Shown here one piece after another: positions 33,733 to 43,176 of a DNA stretch of 64,000 nucleotides. A program made the position numbers and the translations under genes. How positions within the stretch are numbered: position 1 is the stretch's first letter; the number at the start of each line of letters is the position of its first letter. The notes beneath the pieces are model-generated. The model saw only the letters and a program-made list of their open reading frames with translations, did no database searches and was not told where the DNA came from. Origin of the DNA: Herbaspirillum sp. LeCh32-8 (GTDB lineage Bacteria > Pseudomonadota > Gammaproteobacteria > Burkholderiales > Burkholderiaceae_D); contig NZ_JAGIPZ010000001.1 of the NCBI RefSeq assembly GCF_017814915.1, positions 993,559 to 1,057,558 of the forward strand, written 5' to 3'.

Positions 33733-34748
33733 GCCTGAGCCCCATCGCCTTTCATCCGCGGAAGGCTGCATTGCCGTCTTCCCCGTCCCTCTCCGACGAT
33801 ATCCGCACGGTTGACGCCGACGCCGTCGAAGCCCTGTTCGAACTGCCCTTCCTGGACCTGCTATATCGCGCCCAGACCGTCCACCGCGAGCGTCACGCCG
33901 CCAATGAGGTGCAGCTCTCCAGCCTGCTCTCGATCAAGACCGGCGGCTGCCCCGAGGACTGCGGCTATTGCTCGCAGTCGTCCAGCCACAAGGACGCCGG
34001 CGTGCCGGCCGGCAAGCTGATGGCGCCGCAAGACGTGCTGCAAGCCGCGCAGGCCGCCAAGGCCCAGGGCGCGACGCGCTTTTGCATGGGCGCGGCCTGG
34101 CGCAATCCCAAGGAGCGCGACATGCCGGCGCTGACCACCATGGTCGGCCAGGTGCGCGCGCTGGGGCTGGAGACCTGCATGACGCTGGGCATGCTGGAAG
34201 AACAGCAGGCGCGCGCCTTGAAGGAAGCCGGCCTTGACTTCTACAACCACAACCTCGACACCTCGCCCGACTTTTACGGCCAGGTCATCTCCACCCGCGG
34301 CTACCAGGACCGGCTGGACACCATCCGCAAGGTGCAGGAGGCCGGTCTGCATGTGTGCAGCGGCGGCATCATCGGCATGGGTGAGACGCGGCGTCAGCGC
34401 GCCGGCCTGATCGCCCAGTTGGCCGCACTCGATCCGCAGCCGGAGTCGGTGCCGATCAATCACCTGGTGCCGATCAAAGGCACGCCGCTGGAAGACGCGC
34501 CGCCGCTGGACGAGTTCGAGTTCGTGCGCACCGTGGCGGTGGCGCGTATCGCCGTGCCGGGCGCGGTGATCCGCCTGTCGGCCGGGCGCGAAAGCATGAG
34601 CGACGCCACGCAGGCGCTGTGCTTTGCCGCCGGCGCCAACTCCATCTTCCTGGGCAGCAAGCTGCTGACCACTCCCAATGCCCCGGTCTCGGCCGATCTT
34701 GAGTTGCTGGCGCGCCTGGGCATGCGCCCCGCTCCCGCCAAGGCATGA
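33729..34748 (+). CDS. bioB: Biotin synthase
   Basis: This 339-residue radical-SAM enzyme inserts sulfur into dethiobiotin to make biotin. The radical-SAM C-x3-C-x2-C motif is at residues 74, 78 and 81 ([14 protein letters not shown]). [12 protein letters not shown] and the GGIIGMGET stretch are typical of BioB, as is the second Fe-S ligand region. The ATG at 33729 is preferred over a TTG 18 bp upstream because neither has a good Shine-Dalgarno and the ATG starts the expected short N-terminus. It is first in a five-gene operon and overlaps the P450 gene by ATGA. Confidence 0.97.
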   Translation: MSLSPIAFHPRKAALPSSPSLSDDIRTVDADAVEALFELPFLDLLYRAQTVHRERHAANEVQLSSLLSIKTGGCPEDCGYCSQSSSHKDAGVPAGKLMAPQDVLQAAQAAKAQGATRFCMGAAWRNPKERDMPALTTMVGQVRALGLETCMTLGMLEEQQARALKEAGLDFYNHNLDTSPDFYGQVISTRGYQDRLDTIRKVQEAGLHVCSGGIIGMGETRRQRAGLIAQLAALDPQPESVPINHLVPIKGTPLEDAPPLDEFEFVRTVAVARIAVPGAVIRLSAGRESMSDATQALCFAAGANSIFLGSKLLTTPNAPVSADLELLARLGMRPAPAKA

Positions 34749-35980
34749 TGCGCGACACCCCGCCGCTCGCGCAGCCCGCGCATGAGCCAGTATGGAGCGA
34801 GCAGTACTGCGGCGGCGCCTGGGTGCTCAGTGGTTATGACGATGTCGCCGCGGCGCTGCGCGATCCGCGCTTCTCGGTGCGGCGCGCGGCGCGCTGGATC
34901 AACGGCGCCGCGTCCGACGCCGGCGACGCCAGGCAGCAGCGCGACTTCAAACGCGTCTTCTCGCGCTCCCTGCTGTTCCTCGACGGGCGTGCGCATCGCC
35001 GCTTGCGCCATGTCATCCAGCCCGGTTTCAAACCGGCCGAGCTGCAGCGCCAGGCGCCGGCCATCGCAGCGATTGCCCGGCGCCTGCTCGATCGTATCGG
35101 GCCGCAGGTCGCCTCCCATACCCAGTTCGACTTTGTGGAGGCCTTCGCCCGCCCGCTGCCGGCGCTGGTGATCGCCAACCTGCTGGGCCTGCCCGACCGG
35201 GTGCCGGCAGAGTTCATCGACTGGGCCGCCGCGCTGGCCGCCTTCATCGGTGCTCCGACGCCGGACCAGGCGCAAGCCGCGGCGGCACGGCAAGCGCTGG
35301 CGGACATGTGCGACTTCTTCACCCTGGCCATGGCCGCCGACGATCTCGGCGATGGGCTGCTGGCGCGCATCGCGGTGGCGCATCGCGAGCAGAAGATCTC
35401 CGGCACCGAGGCGTTGGCCCAGTGCAGCACCCTGCTCTTCGCCGGCTATGAAACCACCCGCAACCTGCTGGGCAACGGCCTGCTGGCGCTGCTGCGGCAT
35501 CCAGCGCAGTGGGCCGCCCTCAAGGCTGCGCCGCAGAACCTGCGGCTGGCCGTGCGCGAGATGTTGCGCTACGACAGCCCGGTGCAATACACCGGGCGCC
35601 GCCTGGTGGCGGATATCGAGCTCGGCGGGCAGCGCCTGCGCCGGGGCCAGCTGGCGATACTGCATATCGGCATGGCCAACCATGATGCGCGGCGCTTTTC
35701 CGATCCCGGGCGCTTCGACATCGCGCGTGACCAAGGCAACCATCTTTCCTTCGGCCACGGGCCGCACGTCTGCCTGGGCGCGGCGCTCACGCAGCTGGAG
35801 GCCGAGATCGCCTTCGGCACGTTGCTGCAGGCCTTGCCGGAGATATCGCTGGCGCCCTCGCCCCCGCAATGGCAGCCGCTCGCGGCCTACCGGGCGCTGG
35901 AGCGGCTCCCCGTGACCCCGGGGAAATCGACACAACAGCCGACGCAACCACCGACGCATAGAGAACTGACCCATGCATGA
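34745..35980 (+). CDS. Cytochrome P450 of the biotin operon, probable BioI-like
   Basis: This 411-residue protein has all P450 hallmarks: I-helix AGYETTRN, K-helix E-x-x-R (EMLRYDSP), and the haem-binding loop [10 protein letters not shown] with the proximal Cys at about residue 343. It overlaps bioB by 4 bp and bioF by 8 bp, so it is co-translated with the biotin genes. In Bacillus subtilis the P450 BioI cleaves acyl-ACP to pimeloyl-ACP, the precursor used by BioF. The operon shows no bioC or bioH, so the same role is a reasonable inference. Nothing in the sequence fixes the substrate, and no dedicated ferredoxin or reductase gene is present. Confidence 0.88.
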   Translation: MMRDTPPLAQPAHEPVWSEQYCGGAWVLSGYDDVAAALRDPRFSVRRAARWINGAASDAGDARQQRDFKRVFSRSLLFLDGRAHRRLRHVIQPGFKPAELQRQAPAIAAIARRLLDRIGPQVASHTQFDFVEAFARPLPALVIANLLGLPDRVPAEFIDWAAALAAFIGAPTPDQAQAAAARQALADMCDFFTLAMAADDLGDGLLARIAVAHREQKISGTEALAQCSTLLFAGYETTRNLLGNGLLALLRHPAQWAALKAAPQNLRLAVREMLRYDSPVQYTGRRLVADIELGGQRLRRGQLAILHIGMANHDARRFSDPGRFDIARDQGNHLSFGHGPHVCLGAALTQLEAEIAFGTLLQALPEISLAPSPPQWQPLAAYRALERLPVTPGKSTQQPTQPPTHRELTHA

Positions 35981-37139
35981 TTTCACGCAAGACCTGGCCG
36001 AACTCGCCGCGCAGAGCCTGGCGCGCACACGGCGCGTAGTGGCCGGCGCGCAGGGGCCGGTGCTGGAAGTGGACGGGCAAGCCTGCCTGTCATTCTGCAG
36101 CAACGACTACCTGGGCCTGTCCAACCATCCGGACATCGTCGCCTCCTGTATCGCCGCAGCCGATCAATATGGCGTAGGCGCGGCCGCCTCGGCGTTGATC
36201 TCCGGCCACGGTGATGCGCACGAACAGCTGGAGCGCGAACTGGCCGCCTTCACCGGCCAGCCGCGCGCACTGTATTTTTCCAACGGCTACATGGCCAACC
36301 TCGGCATCCCTTGCGCCTTGCTGGGCGCGGGCGACACTATCTTCCTCGACCGCCTGAGCCATGCTTCGCTGATCGATGGCGCACGCTTGTCCGGCGCCGA
36401 GCTGCGCGTGTTCCCGCACAACGACACGGCGCGTTTGGAACAGGTGCTGGCCCGCTGCAAGAGCGCGCGCAAGCTGGTGGCCACCGATGCGGTGTTCAGC
36501 ATGGACGGCGACCTCGCGCCGCTGGCCGAACTGGCTGCGGTATGCGCGCGCCACGGCGCCTGGCTGCTGGTGGACGACGCCCACGGCTTCGGCGTGCTGG
36601 GCCCGCAGGGACGCGGCAGCCTGGCGCATGCGGGCGTCTCTGCGCTGCATGCACCGCACGTGCTGTACATGGGCACGCTGGGCAAGGCCGCCGGCGTGGC
36701 GGGCGCCTTCGTGGCGGGCGATGCGACGCTGGTCGAGTGGATCATGCAGCGCGCCCGCACCTATATGTTCACCACCGCCAACCCGCCCTTGCTGGCGGCG
36801 GCCGCCTCAGCGGCGTTGCGAGTGATCGAACGCGACGAATGGCGGCGCGAACGCCTGCGCGAGCTGGCCGCTCAACTGACGCTGGGCTTGGCCGACCTGC
36901 CCTGGCGACTGCTGCCCTCGCCCACTGCCATCCAGCCGCTGATCGTCGGCGACAACGCGCCCGCGCGTGCGTTGATGCAAAGCCTGCGCGAGCAAGGCAT
37001 CTGGACGCCGGCGATCTGCCCGCCCACGGTACCCAAGGGAACGGCCCGCCTGCGCATCAGCCTGTCGGCCCTGCACACGCCGGCGCACGTGGAACGCCTG
37101 ATCGACGCCTTGCGGCAAGCCGCCGGAGTTCGCCAATGA
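35973..37139 (+). CDS. bioF: 8-amino-7-oxononanoate synthase
   Basis: This 388-residue PLP enzyme condenses pimeloyl-ACP/CoA with alanine to form KAPA. Signature regions include FCSNDYLGLSNHP, the Gly-rich SALISGHGDAHEQLE, the DDAHGFGVLGPQGRG motif (PLP aspartate and histidine) and the Schiff-base lysine in MGTLGKAAG at about residue 238. The usual S-G-H substrate loop is present. Both gene ends overlap neighbours (8 bp with the P450, 4 bp with bioA), indicating translational coupling. Confidence 0.97.
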   Translation: MHDFTQDLAELAAQSLARTRRVVAGAQGPVLEVDGQACLSFCSNDYLGLSNHPDIVASCIAAADQYGVGAAASALISGHGDAHEQLERELAAFTGQPRALYFSNGYMANLGIPCALLGAGDTIFLDRLSHASLIDGARLSGAELRVFPHNDTARLEQVLARCKSARKLVATDAVFSMDGDLAPLAELAAVCARHGAWLLVDDAHGFGVLGPQGRGSLAHAGVSALHAPHVLYMGTLGKAAGVAGAFVAGDATLVEWIMQRARTYMFTTANPPLLAAAASAALRVIERDEWRRERLRELAAQLTLGLADLPWRLLPSPTAIQPLIVGDNAPARALMQSLREQGIWTPAICPPTVPKGTARLRISLSALHTPAHVERLIDALRQAAGVRQ

Positions 37140-38476
37140 ATACGCCACACCCCGACAGCCTGGCCGCGCGCAGCTCGCGCAGCGTCTGGCATCCCTGCAC
37201 CCAGATGCGCCGCCATGAGAGCCTGCCGCCGATCGCGGTTGAACGCGGACACGGCCCCTGGCTTTACGACACCGACGATCGTCGCTATCTGGACGCGATC
37301 AGCTCCTGGTGGGTCAACCTGTTCGGCCACACCAACGCGCGCATCAACCGCGCCCTGACGGACCAGCTGGGCCGACTGGAGCACGCCATGCTGGCCGGTT
37401 TCACGCATGAGCCGGTGGTGGCGCTGTCGGAAAAACTGGCGGCCCTGACCGGCCACGCGCTGGGCCGCTGCTTCTATGCCTCCGACGGCGCCTCGGCGGT
37501 GGAGATCGCGCTGAAGATGAGCGTGCACGCCTGGCGCAATATCGGCCACAGCGACAAGACCGAGTTCATCTGCATCGCCGGCGGCTACCACGGCGAAACG
37601 CTGGGCGCACTGGGCGTGACCGACACCGCGCTGTTTCGCGCGCCCTATGAAGCGATGCTGCGGCCGGCGCATATCGCCGCCTCGCCCGATGCGCGCTTGG
37701 CGCTACCCGGCGAGCGCGCAAGCGACGTCGCAACACGCGCGCTGGCGGACGTCGAACGGCTGCTGCAGGAGCGCCATGGCCGGATCGCCGCGGTGATCGT
37801 GGAGCCGCTGGTGCAATGCGCCAACGGCATGGCGATGCACGATCCGGCCTACGTCGCCGGCCTGCGCAAGCTGTGCGACGCCTACGGCGCGCACCTGATC
37901 GCCGACGAGATCGCGGTCGGCTGCGGACGCAGCGGCAGCTTCTTCGCCTGCGAGCAGGCCGGCGTCTGGCCCGACCTGCTGTGCCTGTCCAAGGGCATCA
38001 GCGGCGGCTACCTGCCGTTGTCGCTGGTGATGGCGCGGGAGCACATCTACCAAGCTTTCTACGACGACGATGTGCGCCGCGGCTTCCTGCACTCGCACTC
38101 CTACACCGGCAATGCGCTGGCCTGCCGCGCCGCGCTGGAGACGCTGGCCATCTTCGAGGATGACGACGTGCTGGAGCGCAACCGCCGCTTCGCCCACACC
38201 ATGACCGCCGCGCTGCACCCGCTGGCGCAGGATGCGCGCATCGCGCACTTCCGGCGCACCGGCATGATCTGGGCCTGCGACGTCAGGCTCGATCATGCGC
38301 GCGCCAGCGACTTCGCCCGGCGCTTCGCCCAGGAGGCCGCGCGTCGCGAAGTGCTGATGCGGCCCATCGGCAACACCCTGTACCTGATGCCGCCCTACAT
38401 CCTCGACGACGCCCACGCAGCTTGGCTCGGGCGGCGCGTGTACGAGGCCTTTGAGGCCGCGATGGGAATGCAATGA
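37136..38476 (+). CDS. bioA: Adenosylmethionine-8-amino-7-oxononanoate aminotransferase
   Basis: This 446-residue class III aminotransferase uses SAM as amino donor to turn KAPA into DAPA. It contains VWHPCTQM near the N-terminus, SSWWVNLFGHTN, YHGETLGALGVTD and the PLP lysine in CLSKGISGGYLPLS at about residue 286; the W-H-P-x-T-Q motif separates BioA from other class III enzymes. The ATG at 37136 overlaps the bioF stop (ATGA) and has CGGAG upstream. The frame is open much further upstream but that is antiparallel reading of bioF. Confidence 0.96.
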   Translation: MNTPHPDSLAARSSRSVWHPCTQMRRHESLPPIAVERGHGPWLYDTDDRRYLDAISSWWVNLFGHTNARINRALTDQLGRLEHAMLAGFTHEPVVALSEKLAALTGHALGRCFYASDGASAVEIALKMSVHAWRNIGHSDKTEFICIAGGYHGETLGALGVTDTALFRAPYEAMLRPAHIAASPDARLALPGERASDVATRALADVERLLQERHGRIAAVIVEPLVQCANGMAMHDPAYVAGLRKLCDAYGAHLIADEIAVGCGRSGSFFACEQAGVWPDLLCLSKGISGGYLPLSLVMAREHIYQAFYDDDVRRGFLHSHSYTGNALACRAALETLAIFEDDDVLERNRRFAHTMTAALHPLAQDARIAHFRRTGMIWACDVRLDHARASDFARRFAQEAARREVLMRPIGNTLYLMPPYILDDAHAAWLGRRVYEAFEAAMGMQ

Positions 38477-39216
38477 AAGAAACGGCAAAAGAGACGATGA
38501 ACAAGGTCATCAAAGACACACCCCGGGCAAGGGGCTATTTCGTCACCGGCACCGATACCGGCGTGGGCAAGACGCTGGTTGCCTCGGCGCTGGTGCATCT
38601 GCACGCTGCGCGCGGCTTGCGCAGCGCCGGCATGAAGCCGGTGGCCTCCGGCGCCAGTTTCGACGGCGAGCGTTGGCGCAATGACGATGCCGACGCGCTC
38701 AGCGCCGCCTCCAACCTCGCGCTGCCGCCGGCGCTGGTCAACCCCTTCCTCTTCAGGAGCGCTACCGCGCCGCACCTAGCCGCCAGGGAAGAAGGCAAGC
38801 ACATCAGCATCGACCATCTGGAACGCTGCTATCGCGACATCTGCGCGGCGGCCGAGGTGGTGATCGTGGAAGGCGCCGGCGGCTTCCTGGTGCCGCTGGA
38901 TGACGACCACAACAGCGACGCGCTGGCCGCACGGCTGCGCCTGCCGGCAATCATGGTGGTGGGTATTCGCCTGGGCTGCATCAACCATGCCCTGCTGACG
39001 CAACTGGCGATCCGGGCGAAGTCATTGCCGCTGGCCGGCTGGGTGGCCAATCACATCGATGCGGATGAGCCGTATGCGCAGGCCATGGTGGAGAGCCTGA
39101 CACGGCGCATCGATGCGCCGTTGTTGGGCGAGCTGCCGTGGATGGACGCTACCGACGCCGGGCGCGCGGCGCAACTGCTTGATGCGGCGGCGCTGGGCCT
39201 GCCGGCCGTACACTGA
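38473..39216 (+). CDS. bioD: Dethiobiotin synthetase
   Basis: This 247-residue ATP-dependent carboxylase closes the ureido ring of dethiobiotin from DAPA. It has the P-loop GTDTGVGKT (about residue 25-33), the MKPVASG segment with catalytic lysine, and VEGAGGFLVPL, all typical of BioD. It overlaps bioA by 4 bp. A second in-frame ATG (MNKVIKDTP, residue 9) could also be used. It is the last gene of the operon and meets a convergent gene 3 bp later; no hairpin terminator is visible between them. Confidence 0.96.
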   Translation: MKETAKETMNKVIKDTPRARGYFVTGTDTGVGKTLVASALVHLHAARGLRSAGMKPVASGASFDGERWRNDDADALSAASNLALPPALVNPFLFRSATAPHLAAREEGKHISIDHLERCYRDICAAAEVVIVEGAGGFLVPLDDDHNSDALAARLRLPAIMVVGIRLGCINHALLTQLAIRAKSLPLAGWVANHIDADEPYAQAMVESLTRRIDAPLLGELPWMDATDAGRAAQLLDAAALGLPAVH

Positions 39217-39219
39217 GAC

Positions 39220-39819
39220 CTAATTGGCCGCCTGGCCGCGCACCGGCAACGGCAACTCATCCTTGTCGGCGGTGCCGCTCAGGCTGCGATAGGTCGCGCG
39301 GCCGAGCTCGGCGATGGAGTTGGACAGGTCGACCAGCTCGGCCACGGCGTCTTCCGCATAGATGGCGTCGATCTCATTGGACTCCAGCCAATGACGGATG
39401 CGGCGCTCGCCGGAGAACACGAAGTCGCTCAGCTGCGACCAATGGGCGCGAATGATCGCCGCCTCGGCGCCTTCACGCCCCGACAGCACGCCATCCACCT
39501 GCGCCACCAGCTGGCGCACGCTCTTGCCGCTGCCGTCCTGCAAAAAGCGTTCGACCTCGTCGTCGCCGGCGCAGTACCACAACCACAGCGCGTTGAAGGC
39601 GGTCTCGATCTGGTGACGGATCAACGCAAAGGCCGAGGCGTGCACCGGCATGTCGTTCCTGAGCAAGATGATGATGGCGCTGTGATGCTGCTGCGCCACC
39701 GTCAGGCAGCCGATGGCAGCGCACGCGCGCGGATCGGCCGGCAACGGCTGGCCGTTCAGTTCGGAAGAGATGCGATAGGCCAGCGATTCCGCCTTGGCCA
39801 GCAGATGTTCCAGTTCCAT
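39220..39819 (-). CDS. Conserved hypothetical protein (DUF6988-like)
   Basis: This 199-residue, mostly helical soluble protein (MELEHLLAKAESLAYRISSEL...) has RHQIETAFNALWLWYCAGDDEVERFL and HWSQLSDFVFSGERRIRHWL. Such an H-Q/E pattern with conserved aromatic residues occurs in small proteins of the DUF6988/HEPN-like group; the assignment is tentative. No signal or membrane segment. It lies between the tail of the biotin operon and the LOV kinase, the latter being upstream on the same strand (39 bp apart), so the two may be co-transcribed. Confidence 0.55.
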   Translation of the reverse strand: MELEHLLAKAESLAYRISSELNGQPLPADPRACAAIGCLTVAQQHHSAIIILLRNDMPVHASAFALIRHQIETAFNALWLWYCAGDDEVERFLQDGSGKSVRQLVAQVDGVLSGREGAEAAIIRAHWSQLSDFVFSGERRIRHWLESNEIDAIYAEDAVAELVDLSNSIAELGRATYRSLSGTADKDELPLPVRGQAAN

Positions 39820-39858
39820 GAATATCCTTTCCGGATGCTTGTGCCCTGCGGCTGCAGT

Positions 39859-41505
39859 TCAGCTGACGCCGGTGGCGCCGTCGAGCACGATACGGATCTT
39901 GCGCGCCAGTTCATCGTGGCGGTAAGGCTTGCCGATGACCTGGAATTCTCCTGCGGCGTCATGGCGCTCTATGGATTCGCTGGCGTAACCGGTGGTGAGC
40001 AGCACCTTGATGCCCGGTTTAAGGCGTCGCGCCTCGCGCGCCAGCAGCACGCCGTTCATGTTGCCCGGCATGATGAGGTCGGTGAACAGCAGGTCCACAT
40101 GCTTGCCGGCACGGATCAGCTGCAGGGCTTCCACCGGCGAGTTCACCATGCTGACATGATAGCCCAGGCTCTCCAGCATTGCCTGCGCCAGCTCGGCCAC
40201 TTCGATCCTGTCGTCCACCACCAGCACGTGCTCGTGTCCGCCCTGGTCCGGCGTGTGGCTGTCGAACTCGAAGGCGCCGCCGACCTGATCCTGTGTCGCC
40301 GGAAAATACATGCGCACCACCGCGCCGCCGCCGGGCAAGTCGCCCGAGGCGATCTTCACCGCGCCGCCGGACTGCTTGACGAAGCCGTACACCATCGACA
40401 AGCCGAGACCGGTGCCCTTGCCCTCATCCTTGGTGGTGAAGAACGGATCCATCACGCGCGGCAGGATGTCCGGGGCAATCCCCGGACCATCGTCGGCGAT
40501 GGCGATGCAAACATAGCTGCCTGGCTTCAGGCCCAGCTCCAGCGCCAGCTCGCCGGACTCCAGCATCTCGTTGGAGGTGGTAATGCGCAGCGTGCCGCGG
40601 CCATCCATGGCGTCGCGCGCGTTGATCAGCACGTTCAGCAGCGCCACTTCCATCTGGGTCGGGTCGAGGCGGCAGTTCCACAGCGCCGGCGCCAGATGCG
40701 TCTGCACTTCGATCTCCCCGCCCAGCGTGCGGCGCACCAGATCGGTAAAGCCCTCGGTGAGCGAGTTCAGGTTGATGGTGCGCCCTTCCAGCCGCTGCTT
40801 GCGGGCAAAGGCCAGCAGCTGCTGGGTCAGCATGGCGGCCTTGCCGGAGGCATTGCGGATGCTGTCGGCGCTGCGCGCCACGCGCGACAGATCCGGCGCG
40901 TCGCTGCGCAAGGCCAACCCGATGATGTCGAGGTAACCGCTGATCACCTGCAGCAGGTTGTTGAAATCGTGCGCGATGCCGCCGGTGAGCTGGCCCAGCG
41001 CTTCCATCTTGCGCGCCTGGCCGAGCGCCTGCTCGGCATCGCGGCGGCGACTGATATCCAGCTGCGAGCCGAAGAAATAGACGAGGCTGCCATGCTTGTC
41101 GTAGACCGGCGAGAGGAACAGCGCATTCCAGAAGCTCGAGCCGTTCTTGCGGTAGTTCAGCACCTCGGTGGCGATCTCGCGACGCTGGGCGATGGCGTTA
41201 CGGATCTGCATCACCACGGCACGGTCGGTCTCCGGCCCTTGCAGGAAGCGGCAGTTCTTGCCGATCACCTCATCGCGGCTGTAACCGGTCATGTTGATGA
41301 AGGCGTTGTTGACGAAGACGATCGGGCAATCCGGCTGGCGCGGATCGCACACGACCATGGGCATGCGCGTCATCTCGACGGCGGCGAAGAAGATGTCGTT
41401 GGCGTCGTCGCCTACCGCGATCTTGGCCTGGTCGTTGCGAACGCCGGCGTCGTCGAACTCGCCAGCCGGACATCGGAATCGTTTGTGCTTGCCTGGACTA
41501 TGCAT
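39859..41505 (-). CDS. LOV-domain hybrid histidine kinase (putative blue-light receptor)
   Basis: This 548-residue protein has a GGAGAG site before the ATG at 41505. Residues about 35-150 form a LOV-type PAS domain with the canonical [10 protein letters not shown] motif; Cys85 is the residue that forms the flavin adduct in blue light. A HisKA domain follows with phospho-accepting His179 ([12 protein letters not shown]), then a HATPase_c domain ([21 protein letters not shown]) and a C-terminal receiver with Asp476 ([10 protein letters not shown]). There is no membrane segment, so it is a cytoplasmic photoreceptor kinase. No separate response regulator is adjacent; output partner unknown. Confidence 0.92.
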   Translation of the reverse strand: MHSPGKHKRFRCPAGEFDDAGVRNDQAKIAVGDDANDIFFAAVEMTRMPMVVCDPRQPDCPIVFVNNAFINMTGYSRDEVIGKNCRFLQGPETDRAVVMQIRNAIAQRREIATEVLNYRKNGSSFWNALFLSPVYDKHGSLVYFFGSQLDISRRRDAEQALGQARKMEALGQLTGGIAHDFNNLLQVISGYLDIIGLALRSDAPDLSRVARSADSIRNASGKAAMLTQQLLAFARKQRLEGRTINLNSLTEGFTDLVRRTLGGEIEVQTHLAPALWNCRLDPTQMEVALLNVLINARDAMDGRGTLRITTSNEMLESGELALELGLKPGSYVCIAIADDGPGIAPDILPRVMDPFFTTKDEGKGTGLGLSMVYGFVKQSGGAVKIASGDLPGGGAVVRMYFPATQDQVGGAFEFDSHTPDQGGHEHVLVVDDRIEVAELAQAMLESLGYHVSMVNSPVEALQLIRAGKHVDLLFTDLIMPGNMNGVLLAREARRLKPGIKVLLTTGYASESIERHDAAGEFQVIGKPYRHDELARKIRIVLDGATGVS

Positions 41506-41689
41506 TGGTTTTCTCTCCAGTAAGGTTGAGCTGGCCGACCTCAGGGCGCCAAGGCGCAGGTCGGATGAGCTGTTGTTATTAGTTGGACAAGCTCTTCTCT
41601 CGCGGTTCCCGTTGATTTTGGGCAAGCGCGACAGTAGTAGAGAGAAAGGTGAATGTGGGGGATTGCAGCGCGTACGCCGCAAAGGCAGC

Positions 41690-42415
41690 TCAGAGGCCGT
41701 CCGCGGATTGATGAGCTTGGATAGCGTCGAGCTCGCCGTGAAAAACAATGCGGCCGTGTTCAAGTAGATAGGCGCGGTCGCTGACCAGCCGTGCGAAATG
41801 GAAATTCTGTTCGCACAGCAACACGGCCATGCCGGCCGCCTTCAGCCGTGCGATGGTGTGCGCCATCTGCTCGACAATCACCGGCGCCACGCCTTCGGAC
41901 GGCTCGTCCAGCAGCACCAGGCTGGGGTTGCCCATCAACGTGCGCGCGATGGTCAGCATCTGCTGCTCGCCGCCGCTCATCTGGCCGCCGGGGCGATCGG
42001 GCATCGCGCCCAGGTTCGGAAACAGCTCGAACAATGCCGCCGGGGTCCAGTGCAGCACGCCGGCGCGCGCAGGCTGGCGGCCCGCTTCCAGGTTCTGCAG
42101 CACCGACAATTCGGTGAACACGCGGCGATCCTCGGGCACGAAGCCCAGGCCCATGCGTGCACGCCGATACGGTGCCAGGCGCGCGATGTCGGCGCCGTCG
42201 AAAGCGACCCGGCCTTGCGTACCATCCAGCAGTCCCATCAAGGCCTTCAGCGTGGTCGACTTGCCGGCGCCGTTGCGCCCCATCAGTGCCACCACCTCGC
42301 CGCGCCCGACCTGCAGGTCGAGATCGAACAGGATGTGGGCGCGCCCGTAGAAGGCGTTCAGGCCCTGCACGTTGAGCAAGGGCGCGCTCATGCGATCTCT
42401 CATGTCACCGCTCAT
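41690..42415 (-). CDS. livF: Branched-chain amino-acid-type ABC transporter ATPase (LivF-like)
   Basis: This 241-residue ABC ATPase has Walker A (GRNGAGKST), signature MSGGEQQ and Walker B with LVLLDEPSEG; the GVAPVIVEQ continuation is the LivF hallmark. Its ATG at 42415 overlaps the livG stop (ATGA); in-frame ATGs at 42403 and 42391 are alternatives. It is the last gene of a liv-type operon whose substrate may be an amino acid, urea or another small amide. Confidence 0.93.
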   Translation of the reverse strand: MSGDMRDRMSAPLLNVQGLNAFYGRAHILFDLDLQVGRGEVVALMGRNGAGKSTTLKALMGLLDGTQGRVAFDGADIARLAPYRRARMGLGFVPEDRRVFTELSVLQNLEAGRQPARAGVLHWTPAALFELFPNLGAMPDRPGGQMSGGEQQMLTIARTLMGNPSLVLLDEPSEGVAPVIVEQMAHTIARLKAAGMAVLLCEQNFHFARLVSDRAYLLEHGRIVFHGELDAIQAHQSADGL

Positions 42416-43176
42416 GCCGCGCTCCCGCCGAAGGTGCTGCCGGAGCCGAAATAGACGTCGCGCACGCGCTCGTTCGCGCGTACCGCCTGCGCGTCGCCGT
42501 CGGCGATCAGTTGACCGCGCGCCAGCACGATGATGCGATCCGCGTAGGTGAACACCACGTCCATGCTGTGCTCCGTGAACAGCACCGAGATGCCGCGCTC
42601 GCTGACCAGGCGATGGGTCAATGCCATCATCTCGTTGCGCTCGCGCGCCGCCATGCCGGCGGTGGGCTCGTCCATCAGGAGCAGGCGCGGCGCGTTCGAC
42701 AGCGCCATGGCCAGCTCCACGCGCTTGATGTCGCCATAGGCCAGCACGCCGCAGGCGCGCTGCGCCTGTTGCGCCATGCCGACCTGTTCCAGCAGCTGCA
42801 TCGCCTCGTCGCGGAAATAGCGCGCAGCCGGACGCCACAGCTGCGCCAGCTTGCGGCGATGCGAGAGCAACGCGGCCTGCACGTTCTCCAGCACCGTCAT
42901 CGAGTGAAAAGCGGCCGAGACCTGGAAGGTGCGGCCCACGCCGCGGCGCCAGATGCGACGCGCGCCCAGGCCGGCGATGTCCTCGCCATCGAGCAGCACC
43001 GCGCCGCCGTCCGGGCGCAGCTGGCCGTTGATGATGTTGAAGCAGGTCGACTTGCCGGCGCCGTTGGGGCCGATCAGCGCCAGCAGTTGGCCGGCGGGCA
43101 GGTCAAAGGACACATCGTCGAGCGCCTTGACGCCGCCGAAGGCCTTATGCAGATGCGCTACCTTGAGCAGGCTCAT
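42412..43176 (-). CDS. livG: Branched-chain amino-acid-type ABC transporter ATPase (LivG-like)
   Basis: This 254-residue ATPase has GGGGAGG before the ATG. Features are Walker A (GPNGAGKSTCFN), GVGRTFQ with the Q-loop, LAYGDIKRVELAMAL in place of the usual LSYGxQRxLE signature, and LLLMDEPTAGM. The I-x-G-x-L-R-P and FTEHSMDVVF stretches mark the LivG subgroup. It pairs with LivF to power the fused permease. Both ends overlap the neighbours by 4-5 bp. Confidence 0.93.
   Translation of the reverse strand: MSLLKVAHLHKAFGGVKALDDVSFDLPAGQLLALIGPNGAGKSTCFNIINGQLRPDGGAVLLDGEDIAGLGARRIWRRGVGRTFQVSAAFHSMTVLENVQAALLSHRRKLAQLWRPAARYFRDEAMQLLEQVGMAQQAQRACGVLAYGDIKRVELAMALSNAPRLLLMDEPTAGMAARERNEMMALTHRLVSERGISVLFTEHSMDVVFTYADRIIVLARGQLIADGDAQAVRANERVRDVYFGSGSTFGGSAA

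Noticed and set aside
36311..37135. 275-codon N-terminal extension of bioA
   Set aside because: The extension reads bioF in another frame; BioA family proteins start at the ATG at 37136, which overlaps the bioF stop.
39391..41523. 710-codon plus-strand open frame
   Set aside because: Antisense to the hypothetical and LOV kinase genes, whose motifs are all intact on the other strand; composition is His/Gln/Arg-rich shadow type.
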